Below are positions 1-6,671 of a DNA stretch of 13,684 nucleotides, one piece after another. Numbering within the stretch: position 1 is the stretch's first letter; each line of letters begins with the position of its first letter. Origin of the DNA: Actinomycetota bacterium (GTDB taxonomy: Bacteria; Actinomycetota; Actinomycetes; Nanopelagicales; Nanopelagicaceae); NCBI GenBank assembly GCA_947459935.1, contig CANHFN010000014.1:1-13684 (forward strand), written 5' to 3'. The notes beneath the pieces are model-generated. The model saw nothing but the letters and a program-made list of their open reading frames with translations. It was not told where the DNA came from and did no database searches. The position numbers and the translations under genes are program-made.

Positions 1-744
1 AATCTCTGCCAGTAATAATTCACGAACAACCTCAATCACCGCAGTCATTGTTGCTGGATCTCCAGGACCATTAGACAGGAAAACGCCATCAGGATTTATA
101 GCCACAATGTCCTGAACAGATGAATCAAAGGGCATTACATGTACTTCTATGCCACGTTCGGCTAATGCCCGAGGAGTCGCAGCTTTAATACCAAGATCAA
201 GAGCTGCAATCGTAAATTTCTTCTTACCTATGGCAGGAACAACATAAGTCTTTGGCGTGGAAACATCTCGAACTAGATAGGCACCTGTCATAGCCTCAGC
301 TTTGCGAACCTCAACCACCATCTCTTCACGTGAAAGCTCTAGGTCAGAGAAAATGCCGACCCTCATCGCTCCTCTATCCCGCAAGTGTCGAGTGATCGCG
401 CGGGTATCTACTCCTTGAATTCCTATCACTCCTTGATTTATCAATTCGGCTTCCAAATCATTTTGTGCGCGCCAATTAGAAGTCAGCGAAGAAGGATTGC
501 GAACAACAAAACCTGCTACCCAAATTTTTGAAGATTCATTATCGTCATCATTGACTCCCGTATTTCCAATATGTGGAGCAGTCATGATTACTACTTGCTT
601 GTGATAGGAAGGGTCAGTCAAAGTTTCCTGATATCCGGTCATGCCAGTTTGAAAAACCGCTTCCCCGAAAGTTTTTCCAGTTGCAGCCCATGAGGATCCC
701 TCGAATATACGGCCATCATCTAACACGAGATATGCCGAAGCCAT
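1..744 (-). CDS. carA: Carbamoyl-phosphate synthase small subunit, 3' end cut by the window edge
   Basis: CarA is the glutaminase subunit that supplies ammonia to CarB for carbamoyl phosphate, the first intermediate of pyrimidine and arginine synthesis. The frame is open from the ATG at 744 to base 1, giving 248 codons of about 380 expected. The N-terminal CarA domain is recognisable (FQTGMTGYQE at residues 31-40, GVDTRAITRHLR around 111-122), followed by the start of the class I glutamine amidotransferase domain with NGPGDP at 225-230. The catalytic Cys (GxCLGHQ) and the His/Glu pair lie beyond the edge, so activity cannot be judged. The ATG overlaps the pyrC stop codon by one base (TAATG), which fixes the start and suggests translational coupling. 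carB is expected next on the left. Identification is firm. Confidence 0.96.
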   Translation of the reverse strand, partial: MASAYLVLDDGRIFEGSSWAATGKTFGEAVFQTGMTGYQETLTDPSYHKQVVIMTAPHIGNTGVNDDDNESSKIWVAGFVVRNPSSLTSNWRAQNDLEAELINQGVIGIQGVDTRAITRHLRDRGAMRVGIFSDLELSREEMVVEVRKAEAMTGAYLVRDVSTPKTYVVPAIGKKKFTIAALDLGIKAATPRALAERGIEVHVMPFDSSVQDIVAINPDGVFLSNGPGDPATMTAVIEVVRELLLAEI

Positions 745-2051
745 TACAAACTCCCTAACGGCATGATGCTTCCATTCAGGACAGATGCACGACCTTTAAA
801 GAAGGTGTGAGTAATTACCCCAGGTAATTCATGCCCATGATATGGAGTATTGGATGATCTTGAGAGAACTAAATCACGATCAACTGTCCAGGTTTTCTTT
901 GGATTGACCACAACAAGATTGGCTATTCCACCAACAACTAAAGGTTGGCCATGTTCTGAGTAACCTCCGATGCGTGCTGGTGCTATCGACATGCGATCTG
1001 CAACCTGGCTCCAATTCATTAAACCCGTATCAATCATCGTCTTTTGAACTATAGAAAGTGCGGTCTCTAATCCCAGCATTCCAAATGCGGCCTCTTGCCA
1101 CTCACACTCTTTAGCCTCAGTTGGGTGCGGTGCATGATCTGTTGCAACAATATCGATGGTTCCATCGGCTAAAGCTTCACGAAGGGCGTGAACATCACTT
1201 TCTGTTCGTAGCGGAGGATTCACCTTGAATACCGGATCATAGGATGTTGCAAGATCATCAGTTAGAAGTAAGTGATGCGGAGTGACCTCAGCAGTAACAT
1301 CGATTCCACGTGCTTTTGCCCAGCGAATGATTTCAACGCCACCAGCAGTTGTTAAGTGACAAATATGTAGTCTTGATTTCACATGATCAGCCAACAAGAC
1401 ATCGCGTGCAATGATCGACTCTTCAGCAACTGCCGGCCAACCTTTAAGGCCCAACCGCGCTGAAACTTCTCCTTCATTCATCTGCGAACCCATAGTCATT
1501 CTTGGGTCTTGTGCATGTTGAGCGATCACTCCCCCGAATTTTTTGATGTATTCAAGAGCTCGTCTCATGACAAGAGGATCCGAAACGCAATTACCGTCAT
1601 CGCTGAAAATACGGACACGAGCAACTGAATCAGCCATAGCGCCCATCTCGGATAAAGATTCACCTTTCAGACCTTGTGTTACAGCGCCAATAGGGAAAAC
1701 ATCGAGCAATCCTGCTTCTTGACCTAAGCGATAAACCTGTTCAACAACACCTGCTGTGTCTGCAACCGGAGAAGTGTTAGCCATTGCAGACACCGCGGTG
1801 AATCCACCTTTAGCACCAGCCCTGCTTCCGCTGAGCACAGTTTCTGCATCCTCGCGGCCTGGCTCACGCAAATGCGTGTGGAGATCGACCAGACCTGGCA
1901 ACACTACGCAATCTTGAGCTTCGATGATTGTTTGGGCTTCACCTTTAAAATTCTTGGAGATAGATGTGATGAGTCCATCGCAAATCGCTAGATCGGTTTT
2001 TATTCCATCAGGCAGAGAAACATTCTTGATCAAATAATCGACAGTACTCAT
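744..2051 (-). CDS. pyrC: Dihydroorotase (class I)
   Basis: This enzyme cyclises N-carbamoyl-aspartate to dihydroorotate, the third step of UMP synthesis, in the cytoplasm. It has 435 residues, normal for the bacterial class I (PyrC/AllB-like amidohydrolase) type. Visible motifs are the metal-binding DLHTHLREPG (56-65, with H58 and H60), the metal-bridging Asp in SDDGN (about 151), HAQDP (H179), CHLTTAGG (H232), substrate-binding KVNPPLR (277-282) and ATDHAPH (D305). All expected metal ligands are therefore present, and an Asp stands where class II enzymes use a carbamylated Lys. The ATG at 2051 follows the pyrB stop codon directly (TAAATG) and the stop overlaps the carA ATG, so the gene sits inside the pyrR-pyrB-pyrC-carA operon. 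It is complete. Confidence 0.97.
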   Translation of the reverse strand: MSTVDYLIKNVSLPDGIKTDLAICDGLITSISKNFKGEAQTIIEAQDCVVLPGLVDLHTHLREPGREDAETVLSGSRAGAKGGFTAVSAMANTSPVADTAGVVEQVYRLGQEAGLLDVFPIGAVTQGLKGESLSEMGAMADSVARVRIFSDDGNCVSDPLVMRRALEYIKKFGGVIAQHAQDPRMTMGSQMNEGEVSARLGLKGWPAVAEESIIARDVLLADHVKSRLHICHLTTAGGVEIIRWAKARGIDVTAEVTPHHLLLTDDLATSYDPVFKVNPPLRTESDVHALREALADGTIDIVATDHAPHPTEAKECEWQEAAFGMLGLETALSIVQKTMIDTGLMNWSQVADRMSIAPARIGGYSEHGQPLVVGGIANLVVVNPKKTWTVDRDLVLSRSSNTPYHGHELPGVITHTFFKGRASVLNGSIMPLGSL

Positions 2052-2999
2052 TTAATTTCCCCCAACTTCTAGCGCTCCACCAGCAAGCAGAACATATAAA
2101 ATTGCCATTCGAACGCTGACTCCATTAGCAACCTGTTCCGTGATGACAGAGCGGGCACTATCGGCTACTTCGGCCGAGATCTCTAAGCCACGGTTCATGG
2201 GTCCTGGGTGCATAACGATTGCACCTGATTTCATGCGCGCCATTCGATCAGCATTTAAGCCAAAATACCTTGAGTACTCACGAGCATTTGGGAAAAACAG
2301 ATCTGACATCCGCTCTTGCTGGACACGAAGCATCATCACTACATCAACGTGTGGAATAACTGAATCAAGGTCATAAGAAATAGTTACGGGCCAATTCCCG
2401 ATACCTACGGGAAGCAAGGTGGGGGGTGCTACTAAAGTCACCTTTGCACCCAGCATGGAAAGTAATAACACATTTGATCTCGCAACGCGAGAGTGCAAAA
2501 TATCTCCAACTATTGCAACATTGATCCCAGATAAATCACTACGGCCCATGCCAAGATGCTTACGTATTGTGAATGCATCAAGCAACGCCTGACTTGGATG
2601 TTCATGCGTACCATCTCCAGCGTTAACAACGCTTCCTGACATCCATTGCGAATCAGCTAGTCGTTGCGCAGCCCCTGATGCCGAGTGACGAATAACAACC
2701 GCATCAGCCCCCATCGCTTGAAGAGTCATGGCGGTATCTTTGAGTGATTCACCCTTGCTTAGACTTGAACCCTTGGCGGAAAAATTAATCACGTCGGCAG
2801 ATAGTCTTTTTGCTGCAGCTTCGAAGGAGATACGAGTCCTCGTGGAGTCTTCCGCGAAAAGATTAACTATCGTGCGCCCTCGCAACGTTGGAAGCTTTTT
2901 CACAGCACCATCACTAACACGCGACAATTCAGTTGCTGTGTCCAGAATCGATATTGCCTCTACTTTTGTCAGGTCAGATATCGAAAGCAGATGACGCAT
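2052..2999 (-). CDS. pyrB: Aspartate carbamoyltransferase catalytic subunit
   Basis: PyrB condenses carbamoyl phosphate with aspartate, the committed step of pyrimidine synthesis. It has 315 residues, a typical length. The carbamoyl-phosphate site STRTR is at 52-56, the SKGES loop with its Lys at about 82, HPSQALLD at 134-141, [12 protein letters not shown] at 165-176, the aspartate-site LRVQ at 224-227 and HPGPMNRG at 264-271. No pyrI regulatory-chain gene is next to it, as is usual in actinobacteria. The ATG at 2999 overlaps the pyrR stop (TAATG), and a purine-rich AGAGGGGGG inside the end of pyrR can serve as ribosome binding site. It should follow the regulation imposed at the pyrR leader, since there is no spacer for an independent control element. 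Confidence 0.97.
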   Translation of the reverse strand: MRHLLSISDLTKVEAISILDTATELSRVSDGAVKKLPTLRGRTIVNLFAEDSTRTRISFEAAAKRLSADVINFSAKGSSLSKGESLKDTAMTLQAMGADAVVIRHSASGAAQRLADSQWMSGSVVNAGDGTHEHPSQALLDAFTIRKHLGMGRSDLSGINVAIVGDILHSRVARSNVLLLSMLGAKVTLVAPPTLLPVGIGNWPVTISYDLDSVIPHVDVVMMLRVQQERMSDLFFPNAREYSRYFGLNADRMARMKSGAIVMHPGPMNRGLEISAEVADSARSVITEQVANGVSVRMAILYVLLAGGALEVGGN

Positions 3000-3532
3000 T
3001 ACTCGCCCCCCTCTTCAATGGTTACTTCATCTCGGCCATCTATTTCGCTCAAAAATACTTTTACAGATTGAGTTTTGGCTGTGGGTAGGTTCTTACCCAC
3101 AAAGTCGGCCTTGATAGGGAGTTCTCGATGACCTCGGTCAACTAAGGAAGCTAACTGCACCGTGCGAGGACGACCTATTTCCCCCAGTGCATCTAGTGCT
3201 GCACGAATCGTTCTGCCTGAGTACAAAACATCATCCACCAAAATCACATCTTTGCCTTCAATTCCGCTAGTAGGAATTTTGGTCGACATAATGGCCCTGG
3301 GAGGACGCATCCTTAAGTCATCTCTAAATAATGTGATGTCCAATGTTCCGGTTGGAACTTCAGCGCCCTCGATCGTGGCGATAATTGAATTGATGCGGGT
3401 AGCTAGGTGAGCTCCCCGTGTAGGAATACCCAACAAGACAATGTTTGATGAACCTTGATTCTTCTCAAGGATTTCATGGGAAATTCGGGTCAACGCACGA
3501 GTAATCTCTTGTGCGGACAGGGCTACGCTCAT
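2999..3532 (-). CDS. pyrR: PyrR, bifunctional pyr operon RNA-binding regulator / uracil phosphoribosyltransferase
   Basis: In this family PyrR binds pyr mRNA when UMP/UTP is plentiful and lowers pyr expression; it also has weak UPRTase activity. The 177 residues show [10 protein letters not shown] (35-44), the PRPP-binding loop [12 protein letters not shown] (97-108) and the conserved [18 protein letters not shown] region (131-148). I choose the ATG at 3532: a strong AAAGGAG (3539-3545) lies six bases upstream. A longer frame from a GTG at 3550 would translate the Shine-Dalgarno sequence itself and adds six unconserved residues. It is the first gene of the pyr operon and is divergent from bldD. 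Its leader holds a predicted PyrR-binding hairpin that covers the ribosome binding site (3540-3574), so autoregulation at translation is likely, as described for mycobacterial pyrR. Confidence 0.95.
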   Translation of the reverse strand: MSVALSAQEITRALTRISHEILEKNQGSSNIVLLGIPTRGAHLATRINSIIATIEGAEVPTGTLDITLFRDDLRMRPPRAIMSTKIPTSGIEGKDVILVDDVLYSGRTIRAALDALGEIGRPRTVQLASLVDRGHRELPIKADFVGKNLPTAKTQSVKVFLSEIDGRDEVTIEEGGE

Positions 3533-3538
3533 GTAAAT

Positions 3539-3545
3539 CTCCTTT
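3539..3545 (-). promoter_or_regulatory. pyrR ribosome binding site
   Basis: AAAGGAG on the minus strand, six bases before the ATG at 3532. It is one of the strongest Shine-Dalgarno sequences in the window and decides the pyrR start. Six of its seven bases also form the 3' strand of the lower stem of the leader structure at 3540-3574. Confidence 0.85.
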
Positions 3546-3574
3546 CCCACCTCTCAGGATGGGTTGTTAAAGGA
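3540..3574 (-). promoter_or_regulatory. Predicted PyrR-binding RNA stem-loop that sequesters the pyrR Shine-Dalgarno
   Basis: Read on the minus strand, the parts in order are: lower-stem 5' arm TCCTTT (3574-3569), a five-base AACAA bulge (3568-3564), an upper hairpin CCCATCCTGAGAGGTGGG (3563-3546), and lower-stem 3' arm AAAGGA (3545-3540). The upper hairpin folds as CCCATC/GGTGGG (five Watson-Crick pairs and one U-G) around the hexaloop CUGAGA. The lower stem is a perfect 6-bp pairing whose 3' arm is the pyrR Shine-Dalgarno. The core UCCUGAGAGGU matches the PyrR-binding consensus as I recall it (ARUCCNGNGAGGYU), and the two outer mismatches are replaced by a C-G pair. A 5'-side internal bulge and terminal hexaloop are known features of such loops. 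No terminator follows, so control of translation rather than attenuation is inferred. Confidence 0.85.
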
Positions 3575-3584
3575 TGCAGGGGCG

Positions 3585-3593
3585 ATACTAGCA
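3585..3593 (-). promoter_or_regulatory. Candidate extended -10 promoter element for the pyr operon
   Basis: On the minus strand TGC-TAGTAT fits an extended -10 (TGn followed by TAnnnT). No convincing -35 hexamer is found 16-18 bases upstream. Transcription would begin near 3577-3578, just upstream of the predicted PyrR-binding structure, giving a leader of about 45 bases. That geometry is the main support; the motif alone is weak. Confidence 0.4.
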
Positions 3594-3637
3594 TCGACTC
3601 CATTTTTCTGTGGATATCCAAAACTCCCAGTGTCGAA

Positions 3638-3653
3638 GGCCAATAGTGTGGCC
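3638..3653. repeat. Perfect inverted repeat overlapping the bldD promoter region
   Basis: GGCCA-ATAGTG-TGGCC, 5-bp arms with a 6-bp spacer. It covers the candidate bldD -10 (TAGTGT) and ends three bases before the preferred ATG, a position suited to a repressor operator. BldD is autoregulatory in Streptomyces, but this repeat does not match the published BldD box, so the binding protein is unknown. Short palindromes also arise by chance. Confidence 0.4.
3644..3649 (+). promoter_or_regulatory. Candidate -10 element for a leaderless bldD transcript
   Basis: TAGTGT (TAnnnT) ends seven bases before the ATG at 3657, so transcription could start at or next to the start codon. Leaderless mRNAs are common in actinobacteria, and this would explain why no Shine-Dalgarno precedes that ATG. 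No clear -35 is visible. The call is tentative. Confidence 0.35.
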
Positions 3654-3656
3654 AGT

Positions 3657-4130
3657 ATGGAAACTAATCACGCTCAAACCCAGATGCAGACTCTTCAAAC
3701 CAGGATGCGCTTCATACGAGAATCCCAACACCTCACTCTCTTGCAGGCTTCCCGACTATCCAAGGGTGAAATCTCAGCGATCGCCTTGGGCTCCTACGAG
3801 CGAGGAGATCGCTCTGTTAGCGCTCGCAAGCTAATCCAGATAGCAAGCCTCTATCAGGTGCCGGTATCCGAACTGTTTGAACCCTCAAAAACTCAACTCA
3901 TTGAACGTTGCGTGAGCATCGACCTGCGCAAACTAATGAATACAAGCGACCAGAATGCAAGAAAGTTAATGGGCTATATCCGAAACATAGTGCGGATGCG
4001 GGGCGATTGGAATGGCGAGATTATCTCACTGCGCTCACAGGACATAACAAATATGGAGATATTTACTGAAATTCCGCCCGAAACTATTCAGGACATGTTG
4101 CTCACTTACGGATTTCCTAGATCGAAATAG
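3657..4130 (+). CDS. bldD: BldD-like transcriptional regulator, XRE-type HTH with c-di-GMP-binding C-terminal domain
   Basis: In Streptomyces, BldD represses development genes as a dimer held together by c-di-GMP. The 157-residue product has an N-terminal helix-turn-helix domain (about 14-76) with the family signature GSYERGDRSVSARKL (45-59). A linker is followed by a C-terminal domain (about 80-155) containing RGD (115-117), eight residues, then RSQD (126-129). This fits the RxD-x8-RxxD c-di-GMP signature, although Streptomyces has RQDD. I prefer the ATG at 3657, where homology begins. A GTG at 3648 (160 residues) preceded by GAAGG at 3635-3639 is a real alternative; longer frames add unconserved sequence. 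It is the only plus-strand gene, divergent from pyrR and overlapping the 3' end of nusB by 14 bp. What it controls in this organism cannot be read from the window. Confidence 0.92.
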   Translation: METNHAQTQMQTLQTRMRFIRESQHLTLLQASRLSKGEISAIALGSYERGDRSVSARKLIQIASLYQVPVSELFEPSKTQLIERCVSIDLRKLMNTSDQNARKLMGYIRNIVRMRGDWNGEIISLRSQDITNMEIFTEIPPETIQDMLLTYGFPRSK

Positions 4131-4539
4131 TGTCTTTAATGCTTGCTATTCGACCCAGAACTCCGTGAATGTACTTAGAAGAATCATCACTGGATAGCTC
4201 TCGCGCTAGTTCGAGGGCCTCATCAATAGCAACGCTGTTTGGTACATTTGTGGACCAGAGAATTTCATATATCCCAAGTCGCAGAATATTTCGATCCACT
4301 GCGGGCAATCGATCCATGTCCCAGCCTTGAGCATAGGTTGTAATCAATTCATCAATCTTTCTACGATTTTCAGAAACACCACTGACCAGTTCACGTGTGT
4401 ACTCTCGTATTGGACGTGCATCCGGGCCTTCTGTAGGAACATCTCTGGCGTTTAAAGTATCGACGAGATTGGTACCCCTGATGTCTGTCTCATATAACAA
4501 ATCCAAGGCCTGCTTGCGTGCCTTACTGCGAGCAGACAC
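4117..4539 (-). CDS. nusB: Transcription antitermination / rRNA maturation factor NusB
   Basis: NusB binds boxA RNA with NusE (ribosomal protein S10) and prevents premature termination of rRNA transcripts. The product has 140 residues, all in the single helical NusB domain. The RNA-binding N-terminal ARKQALDLLYETD (7-19), MDRLPAVDRNILRLGIYEI (75-93) and NSVAIDEALELAREL (101-115) followed by KYIHGVLGRI (122-131) are characteristic. The start is a GTG at 4539 that overlaps the efp stop (TAGTG), so translation is probably coupled to efp. Its last 14 bases overlap the end of the convergent bldD gene, so a nusB transcript must terminate within or beyond antisense bldD sequence. Confidence 0.96.
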   Translation of the reverse strand: MSARSKARKQALDLLYETDIRGTNLVDTLNARDVPTEGPDARPIREYTRELVSGVSENRRKIDELITTYAQGWDMDRLPAVDRNILRLGIYEILWSTNVPNSVAIDEALELARELSSDDSSKYIHGVLGRIASIKDTISI

Positions 4540-5099
4540 TAGTTAGCGCGACCCTGATAAGACCCGTCACGTGTATCAACAAGAACAACTTCATCTTGCT
4601 TAATAAACAACGGAACCTGAATTTCAATTCCTGTTTCAACAGTTGCTGGCTTAGTTCCACCTGAAGAGCGATCACCTTGGATGCCTGGCTCTGTGTACGT
4701 TATTTTCAAAGGAACAGATGCTGCTAATTCAATATACAAAGGATTGCCCTCATTAACAGCCACAATAGCCTCAGTATTTTCCAGCATGTAATTCGCTGCA
4801 TCTCCAACGGTCGCTGCGCTAATGGTCATCTGGTCGTAAGTCTTAGTGTCCATAAAGACAAAGTCATCGCCTTCTTTATACAGGTACTGCATTTCACGCT
4901 TCTCTAGAATTGCAACATCAACTTTTACGCCTGCGTTATATGTGCGATCGACAACTTTTCCGCTCAGTACCGACTTGAGCTTGGTGCGAACAAATGCTGG
5001 ACCTTTTCCAGGCTTCACGTGTTGGAACTCAACTACTGTCCACAGTTGACCTTCGATGTCTAGTGTCATTCCATTTTTTAGATCATTTGTTGTCGCCAC
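4539..5099 (-). CDS. efp: Translation elongation factor P
   Basis: EF-P binds stalled ribosomes between the P and E sites and promotes peptide-bond formation at polyproline stretches. With a GTG start at 5099 the protein begins [12 protein letters not shown] after the initiator, as actinobacterial EF-P does, and has 186 residues, the usual three-domain (KOW-like plus two OB) length. An upstream GTG at 5114 would add five unconserved residues. The loop facing the P-site tRNA reads [10 protein letters not shown] (27-36) with K32 at the tip. This is the PGKGP type reported in actinobacteria to work without the lysine modification used by E. coli. The C-terminal [25 protein letters not shown] is typical. 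It is separated from aroQ by 85 bp and likely forms a unit with nusB. Confidence 0.95.
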   Translation of the reverse strand: MATTNDLKNGMTLDIEGQLWTVVEFQHVKPGKGPAFVRTKLKSVLSGKVVDRTYNAGVKVDVAILEKREMQYLYKEGDDFVFMDTKTYDQMTISAATVGDAANYMLENTEAIVAVNEGNPLYIELAASVPLKITYTEPGIQGDRSSGGTKPATVETGIEIQVPLFIKQDEVVLVDTRDGSYQGRAN

Positions 5100-5184
5100 A
5101 GCTGTTCCACCCACTCTTTATCTACTAAGTCCGATACAAACGTAATTGAAGGGTTAAGGATACCCGTTACGTGAGGGTGCTTTG
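5100..5184 (-). other. efp-aroQ intergenic region, possible internal promoter or leader for efp-nusB
   Basis: This 85-bp gap is the longest within the right-hand block, where other genes overlap or lie 3-44 bases apart. It contains an inverted repeat (5140-5172) but no hairpin followed by a T-run on the minus strand, so I see no rho-independent terminator after aroQ. No clear -35/-10 pair was recognised. A separate promoter for efp-nusB is plausible from spacing alone. Confidence 0.35.
5140..5172. repeat. Nested inverted repeat upstream of efp
   Basis: Plus strand: ACGTAA (5140-5145) pairs with TTACGT (5167-5172), and inside them GGGT (5151-5154) pairs with ACCC (5162-5165) around a 7-base loop, leaving one base unpaired on one side and five on the other. 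The RNA or DNA dyad lies about 40-70 bases upstream of the efp start. It could be a protein-binding site or a 5'-leader structure; function is unknown. Confidence 0.45.
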
Positions 5185-5619
5185 TTACTTTGAAACTAGA
5201 TTTTGCATGGCAATGATGGCTAAAACATAAGAATTTGGTCCAAATCCGCCGATAGTTCCATTGGCAACACCAGAGATCACGGATGTATGCCTAAACTCTT
5301 CGCGAGAAAGTGGATTAGAAAGATGAACCTCAATTAATGGTGACTTCACTAACTCTGCCGCATCTCGTATGGCGTAGGAGTAATGAGTGAAAGCTGCTGG
5401 ATTAATAATCACCGGAATCTTCTGATCCGCCGCCTCATGCAGCCAACCTATGATCGTGGCTTCATCATCACTTTGGCGAACATCAGCCTCAAAATTGTGC
5501 TTCTGCGCCGCGATTTCAATCATTGACTTCAATTCAGGGTAATTCAAATCACCATAAATCGATGAATCACGAATATCAAGTCTTGAAAGATTAGGACCGT
5601 TTATCACGAGTAGCTTCAT
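5185..5619 (-). CDS. aroQ: 3-dehydroquinate dehydratase, type II
   Basis: This enzyme converts 3-dehydroquinate to 3-dehydroshikimate, step 3 of the shikimate pathway, by the type II (enolate) mechanism; the family is dodecameric. At 144 residues it has normal length. Catalytic residues are in place: R17 and Y22 in the flexible lid after NGPNL (7-11), N73 in INPAAF (72-77) and H79 in the FTHYS segment. QSDDEA (49-54) resembles the QSDSEA of mycobacterial enzymes. EVHLSNPLSREEFRHTS (97-113) and the GTIGGFG segment (121-127) complete the signature. The ATG at 5619 overlaps the aroB stop by four bases (ATGA). It is the last aro gene in the transcription unit. Confidence 0.95.
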   Translation of the reverse strand: MKLLVINGPNLSRLDIRDSSIYGDLNYPELKSMIEIAAQKHNFEADVRQSDDEATIIGWLHEAADQKIPVIINPAAFTHYSYAIRDAAELVKSPLIEVHLSNPLSREEFRHTSVISGVANGTIGGFGPNSYVLAIIAMQNLVSK

Positions 5620-6671
5620 GAACTAATTCTCTCATAGGCTTCATCGAGTTCAGAGGAGGTTACGTCTTCAATGCGCACTGTTGAGCCGATTCCATTGAGC
5701 GCAACGAACCTAATGATGTTGCCCCGAGCTTTCTTATCCAGAGAAAGTAATGGAGCTAATTTTTGCCACGATTGGCGATCATATGAGATTGGTAATTCAT
5801 ACCTGGATAAAATTGAGCGATGCCTTTCAACCTCAGATGAAGTCAACAGATTACGCATATGAGCCAACTCGGCGGCAAACACAAGTCCAATCGAAACTGC
5901 CTCACCATGGCGTAATGAATACTTTGCGTGCTTTTCGATGGCATGACCTAATGTGTGACCATAATTGAGCGCTTCGCGAGCAAAGCTTTCTTTAAAGTCG
6001 GAGGACACAACTTGCGCCTTGACTACTGCGGCTCTTTGAATCAAATCAGTAACAACATTAGGGTTCTCGCGAAGAAATGAAACCGTATGCACCTCGGCAA
6101 TAGTAAGAATTTCTGGATCAGCTATGAATCCGCACTTAATAACCTCTGCCATTCCTGCTGAAAAATCTCGATCCGATAAAGACGACAGAAATCCTGAATC
6201 GATTATTACTGCTACTGGAGAGTGGAATGCACCAATCAAATTTTTTCCATAATCTGAATTAATGCCAGTTTTGCCCCCAATGGATGCATCAACCATTCCC
6301 GCTAAGGAAGTTGGAACTGCAATCCAATCCACGCCACGTAGCCAAGAAGCAGCAGCGAAACCGGCAAGATCTGTGATGGCTCCCCCACCAATTCCAACAA
6401 TCAAATCAGTGCGGGTAAACCCAGCAGCGCCTAACCAATTCCAGAGATTCGTAAGTGTTGAAATACTCTTTCCATCTTCTCCGTCGGGCACTTCGAAAAC
6501 ATGTACATCACAATCAAGATCTTGCAGTCCGGTAAGGCTTGGTGAAAAACTCTTCGAAACTACGATCGCAACACGTGTGCGGTTAGAGACTTGAGGTATC
6601 AGCTCGTCAATCCAAGAATTTGTAAGAGTTATCTCATAAGTGCGTTCGGCCTGGACAACAATCTTGCTCAT
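5616..6671 (-). CDS. aroB: 3-dehydroquinate synthase
   Basis: AroB converts DAHP to 3-dehydroquinate, the second shikimate-pathway step, using NAD+ and a divalent metal. It has 351 residues. NAD-binding GIGGGAITDLAGFAA is at 93-107, AVPTSLAGMVDASIGGKTGIN at 118-138, the metal ligand E176 in GMAEVIKCG, and H239 in NYGHTLGHAIE (236-246) with H255 in RHGEAVSIG complete the metal site. The start overlaps the aroK stop by four bases (ATGA) and its own stop overlaps aroQ in the same way, so three consecutive aro enzymes are probably translated in a coupled manner. DAHP synthase, which makes its substrate, is not in the window. Confidence 0.97.
   Translation of the reverse strand: MSKIVVQAERTYEITLTNSWIDELIPQVSNRTRVAIVVSKSFSPSLTGLQDLDCDVHVFEVPDGEDGKSISTLTNLWNWLGAAGFTRTDLIVGIGGGAITDLAGFAAASWLRGVDWIAVPTSLAGMVDASIGGKTGINSDYGKNLIGAFHSPVAVIIDSGFLSSLSDRDFSAGMAEVIKCGFIADPEILTIAEVHTVSFLRENPNVVTDLIQRAAVVKAQVVSSDFKESFAREALNYGHTLGHAIEKHAKYSLRHGEAVSIGLVFAAELAHMRNLLTSSEVERHRSILSRYELPISYDRQSWQKLAPLLSLDKKARGNIIRFVALNGIGSTVRIEDVTSSELDEAYERISS

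Noticed and set aside
3533..3550. Upstream GTG start for pyrR at 3550
   Set aside because: It would place the Shine-Dalgarno AAAGGAG inside the coding sequence; the ATG at 3532 has ideal spacing to that site and begins where homology begins.
3564..3656. N-terminal extension of bldD from an ATG at 3564
   Set aside because: The 31 added residues are unlike BldD proteins and overlap the predicted pyr promoter and the 5' part of the PyrR-binding element.
4112..4128. ATTTC-N7-GAAAT dyad as a bidirectional terminator between bldD and nusB
   Set aside because: The stem has only five mostly A-T pairs, with no U-run on either strand.
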